The notes under the pieces: model-generated
Database searches by the model: none
Told to the model about the DNA's origin: nothing
The model's input: only the letters and a program-made list of their open reading frames with translations
Source: Streptomyces sp. NBC_00335
GTDB lineage: Bacteria > Actinomycetota > Actinomycetes > Streptomycetales > Streptomycetaceae
DNA length: 64,000 bases
Direction: 5' to 3'
NCBI RefSeq assembly: GCF_036127095.1
Contig: NZ_CP108006.1
Coordinates: 4,641,501-4,705,500 of the forward strand
Translations under genes and position numbers: made by a program
In this document: positions 26,281 to 33,694 of the stretch, in pieces
Layout of the letters: each line of letters starts with the position of its first letter
How positions within the stretch are numbered: position 1 is the stretch's first letter

Positions 26281-27822
26281 TCAGCGGCCCACCGGGACCG
26301 GGGCCGCGTCCGCGGCGGGCACGGGCCCGGTGGCCGGGGCCGCGGTCCCGAGGGCCGTCTCCGGGTCCGGGTCGGAGTTGAACTCGGTGAGCATCTGGCG
26401 GGTGAAGCCGAAGAAGTAGGTGGCGGCGAAGCCCACGAGGTAGCCGACGGCCAGGCCGCCCGCGTAGATCGCGATGGTCGTCCCCATGCCCGACTTGCCG
26501 TCCAGCAGCGGGAACAGCGCCCAGCCCGAGGGGCCGATGGCGGTGGAGCCGAAGGCGGTGCCGAGCTGGTTGAAGAGGCCTACGAAGGCTCCGCCCGCGG
26601 CGCCGCCGATGCAGGCGGTGATGAAGGGGCGTCCCAGGGGGAGGGAGACGCCGTAGATGAGGGGTTCGCCCACGCCCAGGAAGCCGGCCGGGAGGGCGGA
26701 CTTGATGGTGGCGCGGATCGAGCGGTTGCGGGGGAGCTTGTAGTAGACGGCGACGGCCGCGCCGACCTGGCCCGCGCCCGCCATGGCGAGGATGGGGAGC
26801 AGGACGGTGTAGCCGGTCTGCTCGATCAGGGTGGTGTGGATGGGGATCAGGGCCTGGTGCAGGCCCAGCATGACCAGCGGGAGGAAGAGTCCGCCGAGGA
26901 CCAGGCCCGCGAAGGCCCCGCCGGTGGCGAGCAGCCAGGTGGCGAAGGTGCCGATGGCGCTGGAGACCTCGCCGGCGACGAACATCAGGCCGAAGAGGGT
27001 GACGAGGCCGGAGATCAGCACGGTGAGGGTGGGGGTGACCAGGACGTCCAGCGCCTCCGGAACCCACTTGCGGCACCACTTCTCCACCTGGACGGCGAGC
27101 AGCGCGGCCGCCAGTGCGCCGAGGACGCCGCCCTGGCCGGGGGAGAGCTGCTGGCCGAAGGCGTCGATCTTCGCGACGCCCGGGAAGACGATGATCGCGG
27201 CGACCGCGCCGCCGAGGACGGCGGTGCCGCCGAACTCCTTGGCCGTGTTGTAGCCGACGAAGACCGCGATCAGGGACATGAACCCGCTCGCCATCGCGGC
27301 GAGGGCGGGGACCACGGCCGGCACCCAGCCCATGTTGGTGAGGAAGCCGTTGAGCCCGGCGATGATGCCGCAGCCGATCAGGGCCGGGATCAGCGGGACG
27401 AAGATGTTCGCGATGCGGCGCAGGAACAGCTTGAAGGGGGTGGAGTTCTTCGCCTTCTGCGCGTTCTTGATGGCCGCGCCCTGGGCGGCGAGTTCGTCGG
27501 CCGTCACGGTGTGGGGGGTGGCGGGGCCTGCGGGGGCGGCGGGCGCCACCGGTGCCGCCGCGCGGCCTTCCGCGACCAGGGCCTCGAACTCGGGCGTGAC
27601 GCGGGCGACGGTGCCCGGTCCCAGCACGATCTGGTACGTGTCGTCCTCGACGACGCCCATCACGGCGGGCAGGGCCTTGAGGGCCTCGTCCTGGACCAGG
27701 GAGCGGTCGCGCAGGGTGATCCGCAGGCGGGTCATGCAGTGCGCGATGGAGAGGATGTTGTCCGGACCGCCGACGAGGGGAAGGATCGCGGCGGCTGTGG
27801 CGCGGTTCTTGTCAGTGGACAT
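26281..27822 (-). CDS. murP: PTS EIIBC component, N-acetylmuramic-acid type
   Basis: 513-residue membrane permease of the phosphotransferase system. The EIIB domain (residues 1-85) has Cys29 in SIAHCMTRLRITL as phosphorylation site. A Pro/Ala linker leads to the EIIC domain (about 125-465) with GVGEPLIYGVSLPLGRPF, the sugar-binding GxxEP loop. No EIIA domain is attached, so a separate EIIA must supply phosphate. Linkage to murQ and an RpiR/MurR regulator points to MurNAc uptake as MurNAc-6-P. Last gene of a murR-murQ-murP series; convergent with the lipase. Confidence 0.87.
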   Translation of the reverse strand: MSTDKNRATAAAILPLVGGPDNILSIAHCMTRLRITLRDRSLVQDEALKALPAVMGVVEDDTYQIVLGPGTVARVTPEFEALVAEGRAAAPVAPAAPAGPATPHTVTADELAAQGAAIKNAQKAKNSTPFKLFLRRIANIFVPLIPALIGCGIIAGLNGFLTNMGWVPAVVPALAAMASGFMSLIAVFVGYNTAKEFGGTAVLGGAVAAIIVFPGVAKIDAFGQQLSPGQGGVLGALAAALLAVQVEKWCRKWVPEALDVLVTPTLTVLISGLVTLFGLMFVAGEVSSAIGTFATWLLATGGAFAGLVLGGLFLPLVMLGLHQALIPIHTTLIEQTGYTVLLPILAMAGAGQVGAAVAVYYKLPRNRSIRATIKSALPAGFLGVGEPLIYGVSLPLGRPFITACIGGAAGGAFVGLFNQLGTAFGSTAIGPSGWALFPLLDGKSGMGTTIAIYAGGLAVGYLVGFAATYFFGFTRQMLTEFNSDPDPETALGTAAPATGPVPAADAAPVPVGR

Positions 27823-27893
27823 CGTGGTGTTCGCCTTGCTGCTGGGGGTCAGCGGGGGTGGCCGGGGTGGGTCGGCGCGGGGTCATCGCGGGG

Positions 27894-28820
27894 TCATCGC
27901 GGGGTCTGGGTGAGGGCGGCCCGGAGGTGGCCCTTGGAGGCGGTGAGCAGTTCGCCGGCCGTGGGGCCGTCGACTCCGCCGAGGATGACGAGGATGGCCT
28001 GCTTGACCTCGCCGTCGGACGCGGTGAGCGCGGCCTCGATCTCGGCGTCGGGGGCGCCGGTGGCCAGCGAGACGATGCGGCGGGCGCGGGCGCGCAGCTT
28101 CTCGTTGGAGGAGCGCATGTCGACCATCAGGTTTCCGTACGTCTTGCCGAGCCGGATCATCGTGAGGGTCGAGATGAGGTTGAGCACGAGCTTCTGCGCG
28201 GTGCCGGCCTTCAAGCGGGTGGATCCGGTGAGGAGTTCGGGGCCGACGACCACCTCGATGCCGTGGTCGGCGGCCGCGGCGAGCGCGGAGCCGGCGTTGC
28301 AGGACAGTCCGACGGTGAGCGCGCCGCGGGCGCGGGCGAACTCGACGGCGCCGATCGCGTACGGGGTGCGGCCGGAGGCGGAGATCCCGATGACGGTGTC
28401 CTCGGCGGTCAGGGCCAGCGCCGTCAGGTCCTCGGCGGCCAGTTCCCTGGAGTCCTCGGCGCCTTCGACGGCCTTGACCATGGCGGAGGGGCCGCCCGCG
28501 ATCAGGCCGACGACCTCGGAGGGGTCGGTGTTGAAGGTGGGCGGGCATTCGCTGGCGTCCAGTACGCCCATGCGGCCGGCGGTGCCGGCGCCCGCGTAGA
28601 TCAGGCGCCCGCCGCGGGCCATCCGTTCGGCGATCCCGTCGATGGCGGCGGCGATCGTCTCCAGCTCGCCGGCGACGGCGGCCGGGACGGTGGCGTCCTC
28701 GGCGTTCATCAGGCGGGCGATCTCCAGGGTGGGCAGCCGGTCGATCTCGGCCAGTTCGGGGCGGAATGCCTCGGTGGTCAAGGTGGCGAGCTGGGCGCGG
28801 AGTTCGGCGTACGCGGTCAT
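27894..28820 (-). CDS. murQ: N-acetylmuramic acid 6-phosphate etherase
   Basis: 308-residue SIS-fold lyase that removes the D-lactyl ether of MurNAc-6-P, giving GlcNAc-6-P in cell-wall recycling. Signatures: GGRLIYAGAGTAGRMGVLDASECPPTFNT (sugar-phosphate loop), ESAEDS-like EGAEDS, GISASGRTPYAIGA and STRLKAGTAQKLVLNLIST. It lies 71 bp before murP and 21 bp after the MurR-like gene on the same strand. ATG 28820. Confidence 0.95.
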   Translation of the reverse strand: MTAYAELRAQLATLTTEAFRPELAEIDRLPTLEIARLMNAEDATVPAAVAGELETIAAAIDGIAERMARGGRLIYAGAGTAGRMGVLDASECPPTFNTDPSEVVGLIAGGPSAMVKAVEGAEDSRELAAEDLTALALTAEDTVIGISASGRTPYAIGAVEFARARGALTVGLSCNAGSALAAAADHGIEVVVGPELLTGSTRLKAGTAQKLVLNLISTLTMIRLGKTYGNLMVDMRSSNEKLRARARRIVSLATGAPDAEIEAALTASDGEVKQAILVILGGVDGPTAGELLTASKGHLRAALTQTPR

Positions 28821-28841
28821 GAGTGGGGGGCTCCTGAACTG

Positions 28842-29801
28842 CTAGCGGGTGGTGCTGCCCCGCTTGGCGGTGGGTACGGGGGTGTGGTGGCGGGGCGCGA
28901 GCGCCTCGTACGAGGCTGCGAGCGCGGGCGCCGCGGTCTCGTAGGTCTGCTGGGCGACGCCCACGAACAGGCAGTCCACGACGAGGAGCTGGCTGGTCCG
29001 GCTCGACATGGCCGCCGGGCGCAGCTGGGTCTCGCGGGCGGCGGAGGTGGCCAGCACGAGGTCGGCGTAGTGGACGACGGGGGAGCCCGCGCGGGCCGTG
29101 AGCGCCAGGGTGGTGGCTCCGCGCTCGAAGGCGGTCCGCAGGGGCTCGATGACGTCGCCGGTGCCGCCGGAGTGGGTGATGGCGACGGCCACGTCGCCGG
29201 GGCGCAGCAGGACGGCGGTGGTGACGGCCAGGTGCGGGTCGCTGTGCGCGTGGGCGATGAGGCCGATGCGCTGGAGCTTCTGCGCGAGGTCCTGGGCGAC
29301 GAGGCCGGAGGCGCCGACGCCGTAGATCTCGATGCGGCGGGCGCCCGCGAGGGCGGCGACGGCCGAGCCGAGGGCGGCGACGTCGAGTCCGGCGGCGGTG
29401 TCGGCGAGGGTCTGCGCCTCCTCCTGGGCCAGCTTGGCGACCACGTCGGCGAGGGAGTCGTCGACGGCTATGTCCACGGTGACTGCGGGGGCCGCGCCGG
29501 ACTCCTGCTGGGCGGCGAGCGCGGCGAGCGCGAGGCGCAGGTCGCGGTAGCCGGGGTAGCCGAGGAGGCGGGCGGTGCGGACGACGGTGGCCTCGCTGGT
29601 GCCGGTGCGGGCGGCGAGGTCGCTGACGGTGAGCGCGGCGCAGGCCGCGGGGTCTTCGGCGACGGCCTCGGCGACGGCCTGCACGGAGCGGGTCATCGAG
29701 GGGCCGAGGCTGCGGACGCGGGCCCGCAGTGCGGCGGGGGCCGGGACGGGGACGGGTCGGTCCGCACCAGCGCTGGAGTTTTCTTTCACATTCTCGCTCA
29801 C
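28842..29801 (-). CDS. murR: MurR/RpiR-family transcriptional regulator
   Basis: 319-residue repressor with an N-terminal HTH (ALTVSDLAARTGTSEATVVRTARLLGYPGYRDLRLALA) and a C-terminal SIS domain (RRIEIYGVGASGLVAQDLAQKL ... VAVAITHSGGTGDVIEPL). The SIS domain should sense MurNAc-6-P or a related sugar phosphate. First gene of murR-murQ-murP. GTG 29801 is the annotated start; the palindrome TGAAA-N5-TTTCA at 29805-29819 touches it, so a slightly later start (GTG 29789) is possible. Confidence 0.9.
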   Translation of the reverse strand: MSENVKENSSAGADRPVPVPAPAALRARVRSLGPSMTRSVQAVAEAVAEDPAACAALTVSDLAARTGTSEATVVRTARLLGYPGYRDLRLALAALAAQQESGAAPAVTVDIAVDDSLADVVAKLAQEEAQTLADTAAGLDVAALGSAVAALAGARRIEIYGVGASGLVAQDLAQKLQRIGLIAHAHSDPHLAVTTAVLLRPGDVAVAITHSGGTGDVIEPLRTAFERGATTLALTARAGSPVVHYADLVLATSAARETQLRPAAMSSRTSQLLVVDCLFVGVAQQTYETAAPALAASYEALAPRHHTPVPTAKRGSTTR

Positions 29802-29804
29802 CCT

Positions 29805-29819
29805 TGAAACTTATTTTCA
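29805..29819. promoter_or_regulatory. candidate MurR operator
   Basis: TGAAACTTATTTTCA is a 5-bp dyad with a 5-nt spacer in the 96-bp divergent gap before murR, in a locally AT-rich patch. RpiR-family repressors commonly bind such sites at their own promoter; binding here is inferred. Confidence 0.55.
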
Positions 29820-29897
29820 GAGGGGCGGGGACGTCAAGACGCCATAAGTCACCGGTGAAAGAGGACCTTCGCCACAGGGCCCGTCCGGGTCCACAAT

Positions 29898-30329
29898 GTG
29901 TCCATGGACCACGCGACCCCCCCGACCCCCCTTGAACAGGCGCTGCACGCCGCACGCGCCCTCGTACTCGCCGATCTCGTCGCGGGCGAGGTCGCCGAGG
30001 CCGATGTCGTCTCCCTCGTCGAGGACGCGGTCACCCACCGCCGTTGGTGGGTGGAGGAGTGGCCGGAGGGCGTCGACTACCTCGCCGGACTCGTCGCCCA
30101 GGACGTGAAGGACGCACTGCTGGAGAAGTACGGACGCTGGCCGCTGTGCCCGGTCTGCGGCCACGGCGAGCCGCACGCACTGGACGTGGAGCCCGAGCTC
30201 GGACCGGACCCGATGTGGGTGTGCTCGGAGGCCGGCGTACGGGTGGCGCCGGTGGGCGGCCTCGCACCGGTGCTCGGCGGCCTCGGCTCCGGGAGCGGCT
30301 CCGGCTCCGCCTTCGGGCACGGCGAATGA
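29898..30329 (+). CDS. conserved hypothetical protein with CxxC motif
   Basis: 143 residues, no domain I can name. The middle reads WPLCPVCGHGEPHALDVEPELGPDPMWVCSEAG, where CPVC plus a later Cys and His could hold zinc. The helical N-terminus (EQALHAARALVLADLVAGEVAEADVVSLVEDAVTHRRWWVEEWPEG) and Gly/Ser-rich tail look soluble. ATG 29898 or 29904. It is 7 bp before a DUF4031 gene, so the two form a small operon. Confidence 0.7.
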   Translation: MSMDHATPPTPLEQALHAARALVLADLVAGEVAEADVVSLVEDAVTHRRWWVEEWPEGVDYLAGLVAQDVKDALLEKYGRWPLCPVCGHGEPHALDVEPELGPDPMWVCSEAGVRVAPVGGLAPVLGGLGSGSGSGSAFGHGE

Positions 30330-30336
30330 GCCGCCG

Positions 30337-30603
30337 GTGACGGTGTACATCGACCCGCCCGACTGGCCGGGTCACGGCCGCCTGTGGTCGCACCTGGTCA
30401 GCGACGCCTCGTTCGAAGAGCTGCACGCCTTCGCGGCATCGATCGGCTGCCCCCCGAAGGCCTTCGAACGCGACCACTACGACGTCCCGGAGCACCGGTA
30501 CGCGGACGCGGTGGGCGCGGGCGCGGTGGAGATCGGCAGCAAGGAACTGGTCCGCAGACTGACGGCGGCCGGGCTGCGACGGCCCAAGGGGCGGCCGGCG
30601 TAG
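30337..30603 (+). CDS. DUF4031 domain protein
   Basis: 88-residue protein opening MTVYIDPPDWPGHGRLWSHLVSD and continuing ELHAFAASIGCPPKAFERDHYDVPEHRYADAVGAGA, the pattern of DUF4031, a short family of unknown function. GTG 30337, 7 bp after the preceding gene, suggests coupled expression. The stop lies 95 bp from the convergent MFS gene. Confidence 0.85.
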   Translation: MTVYIDPPDWPGHGRLWSHLVSDASFEELHAFAASIGCPPKAFERDHYDVPEHRYADAVGAGAVEIGSKELVRRLTAAGLRRPKGRPA

Positions 30604-30698
30604 GCGCCGGCCGTCGCGCCCGTGCCGTCAGTGGCGCTGGCTGGCCTTGCTCTGCCGCCGAGCGGCGGCCCTGAGCGTCCTGTGGCGCCTCGGGGGCC

Positions 30699-31949
30699 TC
30701 AGACCTTCTCGGTCGCGTCCGATCGGGACGGGGTCGAGCCGGCCACCACGCGGGTCGGGCGGGCCGCGCTGGAGCCCGTACGGCGGTCCAGGCGCAGGGC
30801 TGCGAGGCCCAGGGCTATGGCGGTGACGGTCATCGCGGCGCCTGCCCAGGCGGTGGCGGAGTAGCCGTAGCCGGCGTCGATGACGGTGCCGCCGAGCCAG
30901 GGGCCGCCGGTGTTGCCGAGGTTGAAGGCGGCCGTGGTGGTCGCGCCGGCCAGGGTCGGGGCGGCGCCCGCGACGTTGAACATGCGGGCGTTGAGCGCCG
31001 GGGCGGTGAAGAACGCCGAGAAGCCGATCAGGAACGAGAGGGCGATCGCGGCCGCCGCCGTGGAGGCCAGCAGGGCCAGCGCCGCCAGGAAGACCGTGGA
31101 GGCGGTGATGCCCCACAGCATCACCCCGAACAGGTGCGCGTCGGCGATCCGCCCGCCCACCGTGGTGCCCACCAGCGCGCCCAGGCCGAAGAGGCCCAGG
31201 ATCCAGGGGACCCACGCCGAGTCGAGCCCGGCCACGTCCGTGAGCAGCGGGGACAGGTAGCTGAAGGCGCAGAAGACGCCACCCGCGGCCAGCGCCGTGA
31301 CGCCGATGGACAGCCACACCTGGCGGTCGCGGTAGATGCGCAGCTCGCGTGCGAGCGTGGGCTTCTCGGCGGGCAGCGGGATCTTCGGGATCAGCGCGAG
31401 GATGCCGACGAGCGCGACGGCGGAGGCCGCGCCGACCGCCCAGAACGCGGAGCGCCAGCCCAGGTGCTCACCGAGGAACGCGCCGGCGGGGACGCCGAGG
31501 ACGTTGGCGATGGACAGCCCGCCGATCATGACGGCCATGGCCCGGGCCCGCTGGTGCTGCTCGACCATGGCGATGGCCACGGCGGCGCCCACCGCCCAGA
31601 AGCCGGCGCAGGCGAGCGCGGAGACGATGCGGGAGGCGAAGAGCAGCTCGTACGAGGGGGCCAGCGCGCCCGCGACCTGGCCGAGGCCGAAGAGGCTGAT
31701 CAGCGACAGCAGCGTGGTGCGCCGCGGCAGCCGCAGCGTGGCGACGGCGAGCAGGGGCGCTCCGACGACCATGCCGATCGCGAAGGCGGATATGAGCAGG
31801 CCCGCCTGGGGGATGGTGACGCCCATGTCCTCGGCGATGGGTGGCAGCAGCCCGGAGAGCATGAACTCGCTGGTACCGAGTGCGAAGACGGAGAGGCCGA
31901 GGATGTAGACGGCGACGGGCATGCGGGTGCGTTCGGCGGCTGCGGGCAT
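30699..31949 (-). CDS. MFS transporter, DHA1 drug-efflux (Cmx/AraJ-like)
   Basis: 416-residue 12-segment exporter. VYILGLSVFALGTSEFMLSGLLPPIAEDMGVTIPQAGLLISAFAIGMVVGAPLL is the start typical of the AraJ/Cmx (chloramphenicol-type) efflux subgroup; the later ALACAGFWAVGAAVAIAMV and GLGALVGTTVGGRIAD loops agree. Membrane drug or metabolite export by proton antiport is expected. No adjacent regulator indicates the substrate. ATG 31949; the HD-protein gene on the same strand ends 27 bp upstream. Confidence 0.9.
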   Translation of the reverse strand: MPAAAERTRMPVAVYILGLSVFALGTSEFMLSGLLPPIAEDMGVTIPQAGLLISAFAIGMVVGAPLLAVATLRLPRRTTLLSLISLFGLGQVAGALAPSYELLFASRIVSALACAGFWAVGAAVAIAMVEQHQRARAMAVMIGGLSIANVLGVPAGAFLGEHLGWRSAFWAVGAASAVALVGILALIPKIPLPAEKPTLARELRIYRDRQVWLSIGVTALAAGGVFCAFSYLSPLLTDVAGLDSAWVPWILGLFGLGALVGTTVGGRIADAHLFGVMLWGITASTVFLAALALLASTAAAAIALSFLIGFSAFFTAPALNARMFNVAGAAPTLAGATTTAAFNLGNTGGPWLGGTVIDAGYGYSATAWAGAAMTVTAIALGLAALRLDRRTGSSAARPTRVVAGSTPSRSDATEKV

Positions 31950-31976
31950 GAACTACCTCAACCACGGCGAACGGGA

Positions 31977-32675
31977 TCACATTCCCGGCTCCTCGGAGGG
32001 CTCGCCGAGCTCCGCCAGCTCCGCGGCCAGGTTCGCGCGGGCCGGGGCCTCCCAGTGCGCGGCCCCGTGGGCGGTGCGGAAGAGGCGGGGCAGCGCCAGC
32101 AGCTGGCGCAGTACGGCGGCCCGGCCGGCGCGGAAGGCCTCGTCGGGGACGAAGCCGTACTCGGCGCGCACGGCTGCCGCGTAGGCGGCGTACTCCTGCG
32201 CGGTGCCCGCCAGGACGCCCAGGTCGGCGTCGCAGAGCAGCTCGCCGTTGGCGTCGCCGGGGGCGGGGTCGTGGGTGATCGTGAGCCGGACGAGGCGGGC
32301 CACCTCGGCGGTGCGGGCGTCGTCGATGCCGAGCTCGGGCAGGGCGCGCTCGGCGAGGGTGGCGCTGCGCTCCTCGTTCTCGGAGCGGTCGGGCCGGTAG
32401 ACGGCGTCGTGGAACCAGGCGGCGAGGTCTACGGCCGGGCGGTCCGTTCCGTCCTCGTCCCCTGCCGCCGCGAGTACGTCGACGCGTGCGAGTACGTCGG
32501 CCAGGTGCGCGGTGGTGTGGTACCTGCGCTGCGGCTCCGCCCAGGCGGTGAGGAGGCGGTCGGCATAGGGGGCGGGGTCGACGCCGGGGGCGGCTCCGGC
32601 GGCGGAGGCGGTGGCGTGCCAGCGGGCGCGGAGGTCCTGCTCGCGGTGCGTGTCGGAAGTCATGGCGGATGTCAT
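31977..32675 (-). CDS. HD-domain metal-dependent phosphohydrolase-like protein
   Basis: 232-residue helical protein of the HD superfamily (predicted metal-dependent hydrolase group). Putative metal ligands are in RRYHTTAHL (His), AAWFHDAVY (His-Asp) and LLCDADLGVL (Asp). Substrate unknown, often a nucleotide. ATG 32675 (MTSAMTSDTHRE) or 32663 are the likely starts; the frame to 32762 covers the divergent promoter. Divergent from cutC. Confidence 0.83.
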   Translation of the reverse strand: MTSAMTSDTHREQDLRARWHATASAAGAAPGVDPAPYADRLLTAWAEPQRRYHTTAHLADVLARVDVLAAAGDEDGTDRPAVDLAAWFHDAVYRPDRSENEERSATLAERALPELGIDDARTAEVARLVRLTITHDPAPGDANGELLCDADLGVLAGTAQEYAAYAAAVRAEYGFVPDEAFRAGRAAVLRQLLALPRLFRTAHGAAHWEAPARANLAAELAELGEPSEEPGM

Positions 32676-32785
32676 GCGCACATTGTGGTGGTGGCGTGAT
32701 TGTGCTGGTGGAGGGTGGGCGGAGGCCCGTACCCTGGATATTGGACTAGACCTATTTTGCAATGCGGGACGAAGGATGGGATTAC

Positions 32786-33481
32786 ATGAGCAACCGTGCG
32801 CTCCTGGAGGTGATCGCCCTCGACGTGGAGGACGCGGTCGCGGCCCAGGCCGGTGGGGCGGACCGACTCGAACTGGTCACCGACATGGCCGCCGACGGGC
32901 TCACCCCGCCGCGCGAGACCTTCGCGGCGATCCGGGCGGCGGTCGACATCCGGCTGCGCGTGATGCTCCGGAAGGCCGACGGCTTCTCGGCGGGCTCCGC
33001 GCAGGACGTGGAACGCCTGGTGGAGGAGGCGCGTGCGCTGCGCGCGGAGGGGGCCGAGGAGTTCGTCCTGGGCTTCCTGAACCCCGACGGCAGCCCCGAC
33101 CTGACCTCCGTCGAGGCGGTCGTGGCGGAGCTCGGCGGCTGCGGGTGGACCTTCCACCGCGCGATCGACCGGGCGGCGGACCGCGACCAGCTCCGCAAGG
33201 CGGCCGGTGACCTGCCCGGGCTCGACACCTACCTGACCGCGGGCGCGGCGGGCGGGGTCGACGAGGGCCTGCCGGTGCTGCTGGCGGAGGCGGCGAAGGC
33301 GGGCACCCCGGGCTACGAGCCGCGCATCCTCGTGGGCGGCGGCCTCGCCCTCTCCCACCTCCCGGTGCTCCGTGAAGCGGGCATCGACGCCTTCCACATC
33401 GGCAGCGCGTCCCGCCCTTCCGGGTGGGACCGGCCGGTGTCGGCGGCGGCCGTCGCGGAATGGCGCTCCGCCCTGTCCTGA
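32786..33481 (+). CDS. cutC: CutC-family protein (copper homeostasis, TIM barrel)
   Basis: 231-residue TIM-barrel protein with the CutC signatures ALDVEDAVAAQAGGADRLELVTDMAADGLTP, IRLRVMLRKADGF, EEFVLGFLNPDGS, TFHRAIDRAADR and ILVGGGLALSHLP. Copper handling was proposed for the family, but the biochemical role is unsettled. ATG 32786 with AAGGATGGG upstream is chosen over 32762. It is convergent with the HelD gene across a large imperfect hairpin made of two repeat copies. Confidence 0.88.
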   Translation: MSNRALLEVIALDVEDAVAAQAGGADRLELVTDMAADGLTPPRETFAAIRAAVDIRLRVMLRKADGFSAGSAQDVERLVEEARALRAEGAEEFVLGFLNPDGSPDLTSVEAVVAELGGCGWTFHRAIDRAADRDQLRKAAGDLPGLDTYLTAGAAGGVDEGLPVLLAEAAKAGTPGYEPRILVGGGLALSHLPVLREAGIDAFHIGSASRPSGWDRPVSAAAVAEWRSALS

Positions 33482-33503
33482 CCGGACGGGTGAGGGGGCG
33501 GCT

Positions 33504-33585
33504 CTGCGGGGCGAAGTCCCCTACCCGCCCTTCCACCGTTCCCCGGGCTCTGCCCGGACCCGGTCCTCAAACGCCGGACGGGCTG
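33504..33585 (-). repeat. 82-bp dispersed intergenic repeat, copy A (reverse)
   Basis: Reverse complement runs from cagcccgtccggcgtttg to cgccccgcag. It is nearly identical over its length to the copy at 58255-58336 and close to 47115-47195 and 33610-33692. It carries an internal hairpin (ggtccgggcagagcccgg). Confidence 0.85.
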
Positions 33586-33609
33586 AGAATGCCGCTGCGC
33601 GGCATCTTC

Positions 33610-33692
33610 CAGCCTCGCCGGCGCTTGAGGCGCGGGGTCTGGGGCGGAGCCCCGGGGAACGGGCGAAGGGCGGGTAGGGGACAGCCCCGCAG
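33610..33692 (+). repeat. 82-bp dispersed intergenic repeat, copy B (forward)
   Basis: Forward copy facing copy A. The two form an imperfect inverted repeat with arms of about 80 bp around the small hairpin 33589-33605 (ATGCCGC-TGC-GCGGCAT). The whole 190-bp structure fills the gap between convergent cutC and helD and probably terminates both. Confidence 0.85.
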
Positions 33693-33694
33693 GG

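Noticed and set aside
27883..29955. 690-codon minus-strand frame across murQ and murR
   Set aside because: Arg/Pro-rich out-of-frame shadow spanning two recognised genes; no domain pattern.
30604..30698. Small minus-strand peptide between DUF4031 and MFS genes
   Set aside because: Frame ends RQSKASQRH but has no start with an RBS, and its GC3 pattern is not maintained.
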